Assembly (NCBI RefSeq): GCF_014202945.1 | Contig: NZ_JACHHW010000005.1 | Location: 354,291-418,290 of the forward strand | From: Zhongshania antarctica | GTDB lineage: Bacteria; Pseudomonadota; Gammaproteobacteria; Pseudomonadales; Spongiibacteraceae | Direction: 5' to 3' | Length of the DNA stretch: 64,000 nt | Shown here: positions 1-9,635 of the stretch, piece by piece | How the letters are laid out: each line of letters begins with the position of its first letter | Position numbering within the stretch: the first letter of the stretch is position 1 | The notes under the pieces: generated by a model | Database searches by the model: none | What the model was told of the DNA's origin: nothing | What the model saw: only the letters and a program-made list of their open reading frames with translations | Program-made: the position numbers and the translations under genes

Positions 1-157
1 CTTCTAGCGGCGCCATTAAGTTCTGCCAGTTAGGCGCTGCCTCGCAAGCAACCACCGCTGCCACCGCTTGGCGCGAGGTATTTAATAGCTGCTCGCAGTC
101 GGCGGCTAATTGCTGGGGGTCGAGACTGGAGAACAACGGTAAACTATTGGCAGTCAT
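1..157 (-). CDS. prlC: Oligopeptidase A (M3 metallopeptidase), N-terminal fragment
   Basis: Only the first 52 codons lie in the window; the gene runs off the left edge. The ATG is at 157-155 on the minus strand. The translated start (MTANSLPLFSSLDPQQLAA, then a segment with NWQNLMAPLE) follows the pattern of PrlC N-termini, where a proline/phenylalanine stretch precedes a helix and a W-E/Q-N-L-xxP-L motif. PrlC is a cytoplasmic zinc oligopeptidase that degrades short peptides, including cleaved signal peptides. The HExxH catalytic site would lie outside the window. It is divergent from the carbonic-anhydrase-like gene, an adjacency also recalled from Pseudomonas. The identification rests on about 50 residues. 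Confidence 0.72.
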   Translation of the reverse strand, partial: MTANSLPLFSSLDPQQLAADCEQLLNTSRQAVAAVVACEAAPNWQNLMAPLE

Positions 158-270
158 AACAACTGAAACCCTGTAATAATGGTAGTGAATACGACCAGTG
201 TAACAAATCAACCGGCCGCTTAGCGCTTGTATTAGCGGTGATAGCTTAAATAATAGATGGAGATCATTTG

Positions 271-834
271 ATGATTTACAAGGCCGAAAATTACCTGCGC
301 CGCTTTGAAGAGCACACACCTAAACTTGGCGATAAGGTATTCGTCGACCCCAGTGCAGTGGTGATCGGTGATGTTGAAATTGGCGCCGACAGCTCAATTT
401 GGCCCAATACCACAGTGCGCGGCGACATGCACCGCATCCGCATTGGCGCCCGCAGTAGCATTCAAGACAACAGTATTTTGCATATTACCCACGCTGGCCC
501 CTATAACCCCGAGGGTTACCCGCTGACGATTGGCGACGAGGTGACTGTCGCCCACAGCGTTACCTTGCACGGGTGTACGATTGGCAACCGGGTATTGATC
601 GGCATGGGCAGTATCGTGATGGATGGCGCGGTAATTGAAGACAATGTGGTACTGGGCGCCAATTCTTTAGTGCCACCGGGTAAACGCTTAGCCAGCGGCT
701 GGCTATATGTGGGCAGCCCCGCCAAAGCGGTGCGCGAACTTAGCGAGGGCGAACTCAACTATTTTAGTTATAGCGCCAGCAATTACGCCAATCTCAAAGA
801 CCGTCATATTGCTGAGCTATCTCGACCTAAATGA
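271..834 (+). CDS. Gamma-class carbonic anhydrase family protein (YrdA-like)
   Basis: A 187-residue left-handed beta-helix protein built from hexapeptide repeats (IGDVEIG, RIGARSSI, TIGNRVLIG and similar). Candidate zinc ligands are the HITH motif at residues 71-74 plus His95 and His100 (AHSVTLHGC), as in gamma carbonic anhydrases and E. coli YrdA. The C-terminal GSPAKAVR and SASNYANLKDRH segments are typical of the YrdA/PaaY branch. A GGAGA ribosome site at 259-263 sits 7 nt before the ATG at 271, so ATG is preferred over the TTG at 268. It is probably a trimeric cytoplasmic zinc protein; carbonic anhydrase activity is not assured in this branch. Transcribed divergently from prlC. Confidence 0.88.
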   Translation: MIYKAENYLRRFEEHTPKLGDKVFVDPSAVVIGDVEIGADSSIWPNTTVRGDMHRIRIGARSSIQDNSILHITHAGPYNPEGYPLTIGDEVTVAHSVTLHGCTIGNRVLIGMGSIVMDGAVIEDNVVLGANSLVPPGKRLASGWLYVGSPAKAVRELSEGELNYFSYSASNYANLKDRHIAELSRPK

Positions 835-860
835 TAGCGCGACAAGTTCTAGTCTGAACG

Positions 861-880
861 AGGGGTGTTAGAACACCCCT
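861..880. terminator. Hairpin between convergent genes
   Basis: AGGGGTGTT (861-869) pairs with AACACCCCT (872-880) around a 2-nt apex, so the real loop is probably 4 nt. It overlaps the stop codon of the minus-strand exchanger gene and lies 26 nt after the carbonic-anhydrase-like gene. Neither side has a clear T run, so its role as a bidirectional terminator is an inference. Confidence 0.4.
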
Positions 881-1836
881 GCGTCGTAAGCCAAGTAGGC
901 AATATAGGCAACGTAGATACACAGCAGACCACCGCCTTCGAGGCGCGAGATGCGGCGCGCCTTGCTCGGCCCTCGGGCCACTAAAAAGAAGATACCCGTT
1001 AGCAATAGCATTACTGGGTAGTCTCGGCTCATAACGGCCGCGTCTATTGGACCGGGCGCCAAAACACCGGGAATCGCCATTACCCCAAGGAGGTTGAATA
1101 GGTTGGAGCCAACCACATTCCCAATGGCGATATCGTGTTCGTTTTTACGCGCTGCCGCCACCGAAGCCGCCAGCTCGGGCAGACTGGTACCAATGGCCAC
1201 CACGGTCAGACCAATAATTAAATCGCTCAAACCAAAGAAGTGGGCGATATCCACCGCCGACCAGACCAATAAGCGCGCGGAACCAATCAACAGAATGAGC
1301 CCGAGCAATAACCAACCCAGCGCCGCTTTGATACCCATGTCTTTGGGTATCTCCGCCTCAAATTCCGCCTCGATACTGTCACCGCTGCTGTGCTTTGCCT
1401 CCCACAACTGACGCAGGATCACCGCCGCAAAGCCAAACAGTAAGATGGTGCCATCCATGACGCCAAGGTCGCCGTCACGCATTAAAAAGTAACCCGCAAG
1501 CATGACGATGATGAGTAGTGGAATCTCTCTGCTAATCAGTTTCGACTGGACGTTTAGGGGAATAAGCAGGGCGGTCAGACCTAAGATCAACGCGATATTG
1601 GTAATATTAGAGCCCAGTGCATTACCCACCGCCAAACCAGCCTGACCGTCGCTCGACGCGATGGCCGACACCAACATTTCTGGTGCCGAGGTGCCAATAC
1701 CCACCACCAAAATACCGATAACCAACGGCGATATGCCAAGAATATTAGCGGTTGCTGAGGCGCCAATAACAAAACGGTCTGCACTCCAAACCAACAAAAC
1801 CAACCCAATAATCAGGGCGACTACAGTAACTAACAT
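868..1836 (-). CDS. Calcium/sodium antiporter, CaCA family (YrbG-like)
   Basis: A 322-residue inner-membrane protein with about ten hydrophobic segments in two homologous halves. Each half carries the CaCA alpha-repeat signature: GIGTSAPEM near residue 50 with GNALGSNITNI after it, and AIGTSLPEL near residue 217 followed by GNVVGSNLFN. These repeats form the cation-binding site in the family. The length fits the bacterial K+-independent Ca/Na exchangers (YrbG type). It probably exports Ca2+ or exchanges it for Na+ or H+; the ion is not readable from sequence. The gene starts 34 bp after the stop of the co-directional aroE and could be read through from it. Confidence 0.92.
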   Translation of the reverse strand: MLVTVVALIIGLVLLVWSADRFVIGASATANILGISPLVIGILVVGIGTSAPEMLVSAIASSDGQAGLAVGNALGSNITNIALILGLTALLIPLNVQSKLISREIPLLIIVMLAGYFLMRDGDLGVMDGTILLFGFAAVILRQLWEAKHSSGDSIEAEFEAEIPKDMGIKAALGWLLLGLILLIGSARLLVWSAVDIAHFFGLSDLIIGLTVVAIGTSLPELAASVAAARKNEHDIAIGNVVGSNLFNLLGVMAIPGVLAPGPIDAAVMSRDYPVMLLLTGIFFLVARGPSKARRISRLEGGGLLCIYVAYIAYLAYDAGVF

Positions 1837-1870
1837 AAAACGATTTCCAGAATTTACTTCGTTGCCGCGC

Positions 1871-2704
1871 TTACGCCGACAGGGATTGACGAATTAACTC
1901 AATAACCGGTTTGGTGTCCGGCCGCACACCGCGCCAAATACAAAAAGACTCGGCGGCCTGCTCAACCAACATACCCAGACCATCGGACACCGCCCACGCC
2001 GTTTCACCCGCTGCCCAGCGCATGAAAGGCGTTGGTGCGGCGCCGTACATCATGTCGTAGGCGCAGCCATCGTTGCTGAGAATATGGGAGGGCAGGGGCG
2101 GTAGGTCACCGCTCATACTGGCACTGGTACCATTAATGATTAAATCAAACTGTGCACTGGCAAGCCCTGCGTAACTGCCGCCGGCAATTTTGCCCAGTTT
2201 TTCAAACTGTTGCGCCAATTTTTGGGCTTTTTCTTCGGTTCGATTCGCGATTAAAACATGGCTTGGCCCCTGCTTTAATAGCGGTCCCAGAATGCCTCGC
2301 ACCGCGCCGCCCGCGCCCAGCACCAAAATTCGGCGGTCTTGCATGTCCCAGCCTAAGTTGTCGTGAATATCACGCACCAAGCCAACACCGTCGGTATTGT
2401 CGCCATAGATGGTGCCGTCTTCTTGAATGGCCAGGGTGTTCACCGCGCCCGCGCGGCGAGCGCGGCCACTGAGCTGGTCGGCAAACTCAAAGGCGTCGAG
2501 CTTAAAGGGTACGGTAATATTTAAGCCCTTGCCGCCGTGCTCAAAAAACTGGGTGGCTACTTCAGCAAATCGCCCCAACTCAACTTTGTGGGCGCGATAA
2601 TGCAATTGCTGGCCGGTTTGCTCAGCAAAGGCCGCGTGGATCTGCGGCGATTTGCTGTGCTTAACGGGATTTCCGTACACGGCGTAATGATCTATTTTAT
2701 CCAT
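1871..2704 (-). CDS. aroE: Shikimate dehydrogenase
   Basis: A 277-residue NADPH-dependent enzyme that reduces 3-dehydroshikimate to shikimate in aromatic amino acid synthesis. Substrate-binding motifs are visible: YGNPVKHSKSP at the N-terminus, NITVPFK with the catalytic lysine near residue 65-70, and DNTDGVGLV. The NADP-binding glycine loop is VLGAGGAVRG and the NRTEEKA segment supports NADP preference. The C-terminal DGLGMLVEQAA motif is also present. Length equals the family norm. It lies downstream of hemF in the same order as in Pseudomonas (hemF-aroE), 62 bp apart, suggesting one transcript. Confidence 0.97.
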   Translation of the reverse strand: MDKIDHYAVYGNPVKHSKSPQIHAAFAEQTGQQLHYRAHKVELGRFAEVATQFFEHGGKGLNITVPFKLDAFEFADQLSGRARRAGAVNTLAIQEDGTIYGDNTDGVGLVRDIHDNLGWDMQDRRILVLGAGGAVRGILGPLLKQGPSHVLIANRTEEKAQKLAQQFEKLGKIAGGSYAGLASAQFDLIINGTSASMSGDLPPLPSHILSNDGCAYDMMYGAAPTPFMRWAAGETAWAVSDGLGMLVEQAAESFCIWRGVRPDTKPVIELIRQSLSA

Positions 2705-2766
2705 AAAAAAAGGTACTGCCTTTTATTTTTGGCTTCGAATTTTTAAGCTGGCACTGCCAAATACCG

Positions 2767-3690
<924 letters not shown>

Positions 3691-3705
3691 CTAATCGCCA
3701 TATTC

Positions 3706-4275
3706 TCAGCCACCACGTAAAACCTGCCCAGTAAGCGCATCGCGAATACCGGTGGGTTGGGCTAGGCCGCCAGTGCGGCCGGGTAAATAATAATCTACTG
3801 CCGAACGGAAGTAGCGCTGCACCGCTGTTTGGCTGCGGGCAGGCTCTAAGCCAGCAGGATTAGCCGACGTAGAAACCAAACAGGTATTGGCCGCCTGACA
3901 AAGCGCCACCGTGAGAGGATGATTACTCACCCGAATGGCTACACTGTGATGATTGCCGCGAATCCACTCAGGTGCCCAGCCCGCATCAGGCACCACCCAA
4001 GTATTTGGCCCAGGCCAACTGGCCATTAACATTTCTTGTACGTCGTCAGGCAGCAACGGGATGACACCCTGGAACCGTGAAACATGGTCAGCAACCAATA
4101 CCATGCCCTTGGCCGGATCGCGCTGTTTTAATTGCAATATCCGCGCCACGGCAGACTGACTCCAGGGCACGCAGGCCAGACCCCACACCGCTTCAGTCGG
4201 GTGGGTAATCACTTTTCCCGCGCGCAGCAAAGCCGCAGCGCGACGCAGACGATATTGGGCAGGCAGAGGTGTCAT
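3706..4275 (-). CDS. tsaC: Threonylcarbamoyl-AMP synthase (Sua5/YrdC family)
   Basis: A 189-residue protein of the YrdC fold that makes threonylcarbamoyl-AMP from threonine, bicarbonate and ATP for t6A37 modification of ANN-decoding tRNAs. The family signature HPTEAVWGLACVP, the LKQRDPAKGMVLVA segment and VSTSANPAGLEP are all present. The ATG at 4275 gives MTPLPAQYRLRRAA, which aligns with the 190-residue E. coli protein. An in-frame extension to 4356 would add 27 atypical residues and was rejected. It lies between hemF and dprA, the conserved pseudomonad neighbourhood. Confidence 0.93.
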   Translation of the reverse strand: MTPLPAQYRLRRAAALLRAGKVITHPTEAVWGLACVPWSQSAVARILQLKQRDPAKGMVLVADHVSRFQGVIPLLPDDVQEMLMASWPGPNTWVVPDAGWAPEWIRGNHHSVAIRVSNHPLTVALCQAANTCLVSTSANPAGLEPARSQTAVQRYFRSAVDYYLPGRTGGLAQPTGIRDALTGQVLRGG

Positions 4276-4389
4276 GATTAATCCGCAATAAAGGCAATAA
4301 GAGAGAATAACGGCGCTGTAATGCGGCGAAAGTATACAGGTTTTTCGGCCAGGCATTTTGAATAAATGATGACCGCCTAATTGGGCTAA

Positions 4390-5490
4390 CTAGCGGCTGC
4401 GCTGCCAAGCACCCCGAAATTGCTCTACCCAGCCTTCAACTTCTAGGTCACTTAGTAAACTCAGTAATTCCGAAATTGGCAGACCTAGATTGTGGGCGAG
4501 GGTGTCAATGTCGACAGGCTCAAAGCCCAGCGCTTGGTATACTGGTGAGCTGGTTTCAATATCGACAGCACTGGCATTTGCGGTATGACCACTCGCTGAT
4601 GACGGCGCGCTTTCGAGCCAGCCAGCAAACTCTTCTAAGATATCGTCAAGTTGCTCTACCAGCTTTGCACCCTGCTTAATCAGGCTATTGCAGCCACGAC
4701 TGGCGGGGTTGTGGATAGAACCCGGTATCGCGAAAACCTCACGGTTTTGCTCCAGCGCCTGTCGCGCGGTAATTAACGAGCCGCTGCGCAACGCTGCCTC
4801 GACCACTAAAACACCCAAACTCATACCGCTAATAATGCGATTGCGGCGAGGAAACTGGTGCCGCATAGGCGGGCTACCCAGTGGCAACTCGCTAATTAAC
4901 AAACCCTCATGAGCAATCCGCTCATACAAGCTGGCGTTGCTGCGCGGGTAACACTGATCCACTCCCGTTCCCAAAACCGCAATAGTAGAACCAGCGCCAG
5001 CCAAGGCGCCACAGTGGGCGGCGCCGTCGACGCCCAGCGCCATACCGCTCACAACGGTCATGCCCACGTCGCTCAAGGCTCTGGCAAAGGCCTCGGCATC
5101 GCTGCGGCCTGTGCGGCTAGGACGGCGACTACCCACCAGCGCAAACAGCGGATTTTTTAACAACTCACTGCGGCCCCTAAAATACAATAAAGGCGGGGCG
5201 TCGTAGATTTCATTTAATAGTGGCGGGTAGTTGTCACTGTGCCTGCACAAGATACTGACCTTAGCGCGCTGTAAATCAGACTGCAGATCTTGCCCCGCTT
5301 GGCGCCGCGCCAAAACGCGATTGAGTTTATCGAGATGCTGATTGCTTAATGACAGAGAGATGCGCGCGTCTGGCGGTAAATTTAATAGGTCACGGGGGTT
5401 TGCGGTGTGCGCAATGACACGTCGAAAGGCCGCAGGGGGCAGTTTGAGGGTTTGCTGAGTGAGCAACCACAGGCAGGCAAGATCATCCAC
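4390..5490 (-). CDS. dprA: DNA-processing protein A (ssDNA/RecA loader in transformation)
   Basis: A 366-residue protein with an N-terminal SAM-like region, a central Rossmann-type DprA domain (about residues 105-290) and a C-terminal winged-helix domain (about 305-365). Family motifs are ALVGSRRPS, VVSGMALGVDGAAH, AVLGTGVDQCYP, FPRRNRIISGMS and GSLITARQALEQNREVFAIPGS. In naturally transformable bacteria DprA binds incoming single-stranded DNA and loads RecA; many non-transformable bacteria keep it too. The start is GTG at 5490. It is downstream of tsaP, separated by about 56 bp. Confidence 0.95.
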   Translation of the reverse strand: MDDLACLWLLTQQTLKLPPAAFRRVIAHTANPRDLLNLPPDARISLSLSNQHLDKLNRVLARRQAGQDLQSDLQRAKVSILCRHSDNYPPLLNEIYDAPPLLYFRGRSELLKNPLFALVGSRRPSRTGRSDAEAFARALSDVGMTVVSGMALGVDGAAHCGALAGAGSTIAVLGTGVDQCYPRSNASLYERIAHEGLLISELPLGSPPMRHQFPRRNRIISGMSLGVLVVEAALRSGSLITARQALEQNREVFAIPGSIHNPASRGCNSLIKQGAKLVEQLDDILEEFAGWLESAPSSASGHTANASAVDIETSSPVYQALGFEPVDIDTLAHNLGLPISELLSLLSDLEVEGWVEQFRGAWQRSR

Positions 5491-5546
5491 TGTCGCATCC
5501 TTGCGATCTAAAGCTTGAGCAGCGCACGCCGCCCAAGCACTTCACA

Positions 5547-6572
5547 TTACGGGTTTTTGACTTTATCACCCACTTTGAGCGGCTCTTCTGCTTTTAAGAC
5601 CAAGCCATAGCTAACTTTATCAAAGCTGCGGAACACCATCAGCAAGCCAGCGCGCACGTCTGGCGCTTTGACTCGCTCGTTGGTCACTGGGTCAGTTACC
5701 ACCACGCCGGTGGTGTAAATTGCCATCACATCGCCGGGCACAATTTGATTGCGCTCGCCTAAGTTCAAGGTCACCACGTCCATGCTGCCGATCTGCGTTA
5801 AGCCACCTTCAACCGCAATGATAAAGCCATTGCTGTTATCAACCGGTGCTTTTGGCTCAAAACGGGCATGCAACTGGCGAACCTCAAGGGGCATAAAGCG
5901 GTCGGCGCGGCGAATTTCTTGGGTGCTGCGGTTTAGGGTGAGGGTAGCCACGTCTTTTTCCGTTGCCAGTAGATTCGCCGTGCCGATATCCGTCGCCTCA
6001 ACACCAAGGATCTCGCCAGTTTGCGGGTCGATATAAACTTGACCACGACGATAGATACCGTAGGTATCGTCACCACTGAAATCACCTCGTCCTAGCACTT
6101 GGTCGCCAGCACCCGCCACAATATTGCCGCGTTTACCCGCCAGTACATAGGGCGCTGCAGCGAGTTCCTCATCAGTCACCACCCGGCTACGGGTGAGGAA
6201 AGGGGCGATAACATCCAGCGGAATAGCCGGAATAGCATCTTTAATATCAGCAATCCGCATTTGCGGCGTCAGCTTAACAATGCCATCGTCCGGCCCAGGA
6301 TTGCGCACCAGCACCGGTTTGCCATCGATCCACATCAGTTTTAACACGTCGCCAGGGTAGATAAGATGCGGGTTTTTAACCTGGGGGTTGTAGTGCCAGA
6401 GCTCCGGCCAATACCAGGGGTCGTTCAAAAACATCGCCGAAATATCCCACAGGGTATCGCCCTTAACCACTACATAGGTTTGTGGATGCCCGGCCTTTAA
6501 GGAAAGCACGTCTCCAGCCTGGGCAAACGCCATCATCAGGCCAAGACAGACTCCCAATACCGTGTTCTTCAT
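5547..6572 (-). CDS. tsaP: LysM-domain secretin-associated protein (TsaP-like)
   Basis: A 341-residue exported protein. A cleavable signal peptide (MKNTVLGVCLGLMMAFAQAG) is followed by one LysM peptidoglycan-binding domain (about residues 30-78, TYVVVKGDTLWDISAMF...YPGDVLKL) and a beta-rich C-terminal region of about 230 residues. Length, domain order and position between def and dprA match P. aeruginosa TsaP (PA0020), which anchors the type IV pilus secretin PilQ ring to the cell wall. The pilus role is inferred from this synteny; no pilus genes are in the window. It is divergent from def across 197 bp. Confidence 0.8.
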   Translation of the reverse strand: MKNTVLGVCLGLMMAFAQAGDVLSLKAGHPQTYVVVKGDTLWDISAMFLNDPWYWPELWHYNPQVKNPHLIYPGDVLKLMWIDGKPVLVRNPGPDDGIVKLTPQMRIADIKDAIPAIPLDVIAPFLTRSRVVTDEELAAAPYVLAGKRGNIVAGAGDQVLGRGDFSGDDTYGIYRRGQVYIDPQTGEILGVEATDIGTANLLATEKDVATLTLNRSTQEIRRADRFMPLEVRQLHARFEPKAPVDNSNGFIIAVEGGLTQIGSMDVVTLNLGERNQIVPGDVMAIYTTGVVVTDPVTNERVKAPDVRAGLLMVFRSFDKVSYGLVLKAEEPLKVGDKVKNP

Positions 6573-6655
6573 AATCGCTTCCTATAGCACTCTAGATCTG
6601 GTCGCCAATCAGCCCGCAAAATCGCAAGTATCAGGCATTTATTAAACGCTCGCTG

Positions 6656-6661
6656 TATAAT
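6656..6661 (+). promoter_or_regulatory. Candidate -10 element for the def operon
   Basis: A perfect TATAAT hexamer lies 108 bp upstream of def in the divergent tsaP/def spacer (6573-6769). No convincing -35 hexamer is seen 16-18 bp upstream, so the assignment rests on the -10 alone. Confidence 0.3.
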
Positions 6662-6769
6662 ATAGAGGATACTCTGCAACAGGCGAATGATTTGTGGAGT
6701 GTAATGTGCACTCAATCATCATCTTAGCAATACTTACACAACTTACACGAGAAATGGTCACAAACTGTT

Positions 6770-7288
6770 ATGGCTGTACTTGAAATCCTCGAATTTCCCG
6801 ATCCAAGACTGAGAACTGTCGCAAAACCGGTTAAAACGGTCGATGATCGCATCCGCAAGCTGATCGACGATATGTTCGACACCATGTACGAAGCGCCCGG
6901 CATTGGCCTCGCGGCCAGCCAAGTCAATGTACATGAGCAAATCGTTGTTATCGACACCAGCGAAGACCGCAGTGAGCCTCTGGTGTTTATTAACCCAGAG
7001 ATTAGCGTATTGGATCACGACACCTTCCAATACGACGAAGGCTGTTTGTCGGTACCCGGTTTTTATGAGACCGTCGAGCGCCCTCAGCACATTCGGGTCA
7101 AAGCCCTAGATCGCAATGGCGACGCCTTTGAGATGACGCCAGAGGGCTTGCTCGCGGTGTGTATTCAGCACGAAAACGACCACCTGCTGGGCAAGCTGTT
7201 TGTCGATTATATATCGCCGCTCAAGCGCAACCGCATTCGCGGAAAGATGGTCAAGCTCCAAAAGCAAAAAGCCGCGGACAAAGCATGA
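6770..7288 (+). CDS. def: Peptide deformylase
   Basis: A 172-residue metalloprotease-fold enzyme that removes the N-formyl group from nascent proteins at the ribosome. All three catalytic motifs are intact: GIGLAASQV (motif 1), EGCLS (motif 2, metal-binding Cys) and QHENDHL (motif 3, HExxH with two metal-binding His). Length equals the E. coli enzyme. The stop codon overlaps the fmt start in an ATGA, so the formylase and deformylase genes are translationally coupled. It heads the def-fmt-rsmB operon. Confidence 0.98.
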   Translation: MAVLEILEFPDPRLRTVAKPVKTVDDRIRKLIDDMFDTMYEAPGIGLAASQVNVHEQIVVIDTSEDRSEPLVFINPEISVLDHDTFQYDEGCLSVPGFYETVERPQHIRVKALDRNGDAFEMTPEGLLAVCIQHENDHLLGKLFVDYISPLKRNRIRGKMVKLQKQKAADKA

Positions 7289-8268
7289 GTACACCGTCGT
7301 TACGACTGGTGTTTGCCGGCACCCCCGAGTTTGCCGCCCGTCACCTGCAGGCCTTGATTGATGACGGCCACCACCACATTGTGGCCGCATACACCCAACC
7401 TGATCGGCCTTCTGGGCGCGGTAAAAAGACCCAGCCCAGCGCCGTGAAGCAGTGCGCCGCGGCCGCTGGGATTCCGGTGCTGCAACCCGCCAATTTCCGC
7501 GACGCGCAAGACCGCGACTTACTTGCCAGTCACAATGCCGACCTTATGATTGTGGTCGCCTATGGCCTATTGCTCCCCCAAAGTGTGCTCGATATACCAA
7601 GACTAGGCTGCGTGAATGTTCACGGTTCACTGCTACCCCGCTGGCGGGGCGCAGCGCCTATTCAGCGCGCCATTGAGGCGGGTGACGTCGAGACCGGCGT
7701 GACCATTATGCAAATGGACGCCGGTCTCGATACCGGCGCCATGCTCAGTAAAATCAGTTGCGCCATTAACCCTCAAGACAGCGCCGCCGATTTGCTTGAG
7801 CGCCTTGCCGATTTGGGTGGCCCAGGTCTTGTCGCCACCATTACAGCACTCGCTGAGGGCCGCGCCAAACCTGAGGCCCAAGATGATAGCCTGAGTAATT
7901 ACGCCGCCAAAATAAGCAAGGCCGAAGCGGAGATTAACTGGCAGCTCGACGCCCTGAGTATAGACCGTAAAATACGCGCCTTTAATCCGTTTCCCATCTG
8001 CTATACACGCTTCGCTACCAGCCAACCAGATGAGCGGATAAAAATCTGGCGCGCCCAGCCAGAAAGCGTTATTCCACAAGATAAGCCTGCCGGAGCAATT
8101 ATCAGCGCAGATAAAGCCGGTATCGTCGTTGCCTGCGGCGACAGCTGCCTGCGTATTCTTGAATTGCAAATGCCCGGCGGAAAAATTCTCGCCGCCAAAG
8201 ATGTACTTAACTCCCGCGCCGAGCAATTCGCCCCCGGCACCTTGTTTGCCAGCCAAGGCACCCTATGA
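7285..8268 (+). CDS. fmt: Methionyl-tRNA formyltransferase
   Basis: A 327-residue enzyme that transfers a formyl group from 10-formyl-THF to initiator Met-tRNA. The N-terminal catalytic domain carries [13 protein letters not shown] and the [18 protein letters not shown] motif with the catalytic Asn/His/Asp environment; [12 protein letters not shown] begins the C-terminal tRNA-binding domain (about residues 205-320). The ATG at 7285 overlaps the def stop by 4 nt and gives the canonical start; a longer frame from 7159 would overlap def heavily and was rejected. It overlaps rsmB by 4 nt as well, so the three genes are tightly coupled. Confidence 0.97.
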   Translation: MSTPSLRLVFAGTPEFAARHLQALIDDGHHHIVAAYTQPDRPSGRGKKTQPSAVKQCAAAAGIPVLQPANFRDAQDRDLLASHNADLMIVVAYGLLLPQSVLDIPRLGCVNVHGSLLPRWRGAAPIQRAIEAGDVETGVTIMQMDAGLDTGAMLSKISCAINPQDSAADLLERLADLGGPGLVATITALAEGRAKPEAQDDSLSNYAAKISKAEAEINWQLDALSIDRKIRAFNPFPICYTRFATSQPDERIKIWRAQPESVIPQDKPAGAIISADKAGIVVACGDSCLRILELQMPGGKILAAKDVLNSRAEQFAPGTLFASQGTL

Positions 8269-9560
8269 AATGTCCTAGAGTCGCGGCCGCGCGCTGCCTC
8301 GCCAGTATTGCCCAAGAGGGCAGTTCGCTGTCTCGACAATTACCGCGCGAGGAGCAAGATCTCGATCCCGGCCAGCGCTCACTCTACCGGGAGCTTTGCT
8401 ACGGTACGCTGCGTCATTACTGGCGCTTAGACGCGGGGCTCAAACCGCTGTTTAGCAAGGGCCTCAAGCCCAAAGACAGCGATGTTAAAATGCTGATTTT
8501 AATCGGCGCCTATCAGCTTTTTTACACGCGAATCCCCCCTCACGCCGCCATTAACAGCGCAGTAGAAGGTTGTCGCAGCCTCGGCAAAAAATGGGCTGCG
8601 GGCATGACCAACGCCATACTGCGCCGCTGTCAGCGCGAAAAAGACACGCTGTTTACGGACTTAAAGCCCGCGGCCAACGCCGCTTTTCCGGCGTGGCTCT
8701 ACCAGGCACTTGCCCAAGCATGGCCAGACCAGCTGGCCGACATCATCAGCGCCAGCAATGCCCACCCGCCGTTTTGCCTGCGCCTCAATCGCCAGCATCA
8801 AGAGCGCGACGCCTACCTGCTTGAGTTAGCCGCACTCGACATGACCGCCAGCCCCTGTGAGTTTGCGCCCTACGGCATTCGTCTGGAGCAAGCCTGCGGC
8901 GTGGACAAATTACCCGGCTTTTTTGATGGTCATATCAGCGTCCAAGACGAAGCGGCCCAGCTCTGTACCGAGTTACTCGATTTACAGGCCGGTCAGCGCG
9001 TCTTAGACGCCTGCGCTGCCCCCGGCGGCAAAACCGGCGCAATACTCGAAGCCCAGCCCGCATTGAGCGAAGTCCTCGCCCTTGATATAGACGAGCAGCG
9101 CTTAAGCCGCATAAGCGAAAATTTAGCCCGCCTGCAGCTCAACGCAACCTTGGTAGCCGCCGATGCCGCCAACCTCGACCACTGGTGGGATGGCAAGCAC
9201 TTCGATCGCATCTTACTGGACGCGCCGTGCTCTGCGGTCGGGGTTATTCGTCGCAACCCTGACATCAAGTTGAATCGCATGGTTAGCGATATAGCACCGC
9301 TGTGCCGCCTGCAGGCGAGCTTGCTCGACAGTTTGTGGCAGTGTTTAAGCCCCGGCGGCTTATTTCTTTACGCCACGTGCTCATTGCTACCCGCAGAAAA
9401 TGAAGAGCAAATTAGCGCGTTTCTCAGCCGGGAGCCCAGCGCTGAACTCGTTCCGCTTAACGTTAATTGGGGCGTAGATCGCAATGGTTGCCGACAGCTG
9501 TTCCCTCAGGATCAGGGCCACGACGGATTTTTCTACGCCCTATTGCGGAAAAAACTGTAA
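8265..9560 (+). CDS. rsmB: 16S rRNA (cytosine-967-C5)-methyltransferase
   Basis: A 431-residue SAM-dependent RNA methyltransferase. The N-terminal NusB-like RNA-binding domain (about 1-140, RSLYRELCYGTLRHYWRLD) is followed by the RsmB/Nop2 catalytic domain. Motifs include the SAM loop VLDACAAPGGKTGAILE, DAPCSAVGVIRRNPDIK with one essential Cys, and LYATCSLLPAENE with the second catalytic Cys. Length matches E. coli RsmB (429). ATG overlaps the fmt stop by 4 nt. It completes the def-fmt-rsmB unit that precedes trkA, as in Pseudomonas and E. coli. Confidence 0.97.
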   Translation: MKCPRVAAARCLASIAQEGSSLSRQLPREEQDLDPGQRSLYRELCYGTLRHYWRLDAGLKPLFSKGLKPKDSDVKMLILIGAYQLFYTRIPPHAAINSAVEGCRSLGKKWAAGMTNAILRRCQREKDTLFTDLKPAANAAFPAWLYQALAQAWPDQLADIISASNAHPPFCLRLNRQHQERDAYLLELAALDMTASPCEFAPYGIRLEQACGVDKLPGFFDGHISVQDEAAQLCTELLDLQAGQRVLDACAAPGGKTGAILEAQPALSEVLALDIDEQRLSRISENLARLQLNATLVAADAANLDHWWDGKHFDRILLDAPCSAVGVIRRNPDIKLNRMVSDIAPLCRLQASLLDSLWQCLSPGGLFLYATCSLLPAENEEQISAFLSREPSAELVPLNVNWGVDRNGCRQLFPQDQGHDGFFYALLRKKL

Positions 9561-9635
9561 ACACGGCTATTGAGTGCCACACTAGAAGAACACACAATTA
9601 GTGCATAACAGCGACAGCGCAGGCGATAGCGAACA

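Noticed and set aside
4276..4356. Upstream extension of TsaC by 27 residues.
   Set aside because: The cysteine-rich extra residues do not fit the 190-residue family; ATG at 4275 does.
7633..8256. A 207-codon open frame antisense to fmt.
   Set aside because: It mirrors fmt codon structure and has no recognisable protein features.
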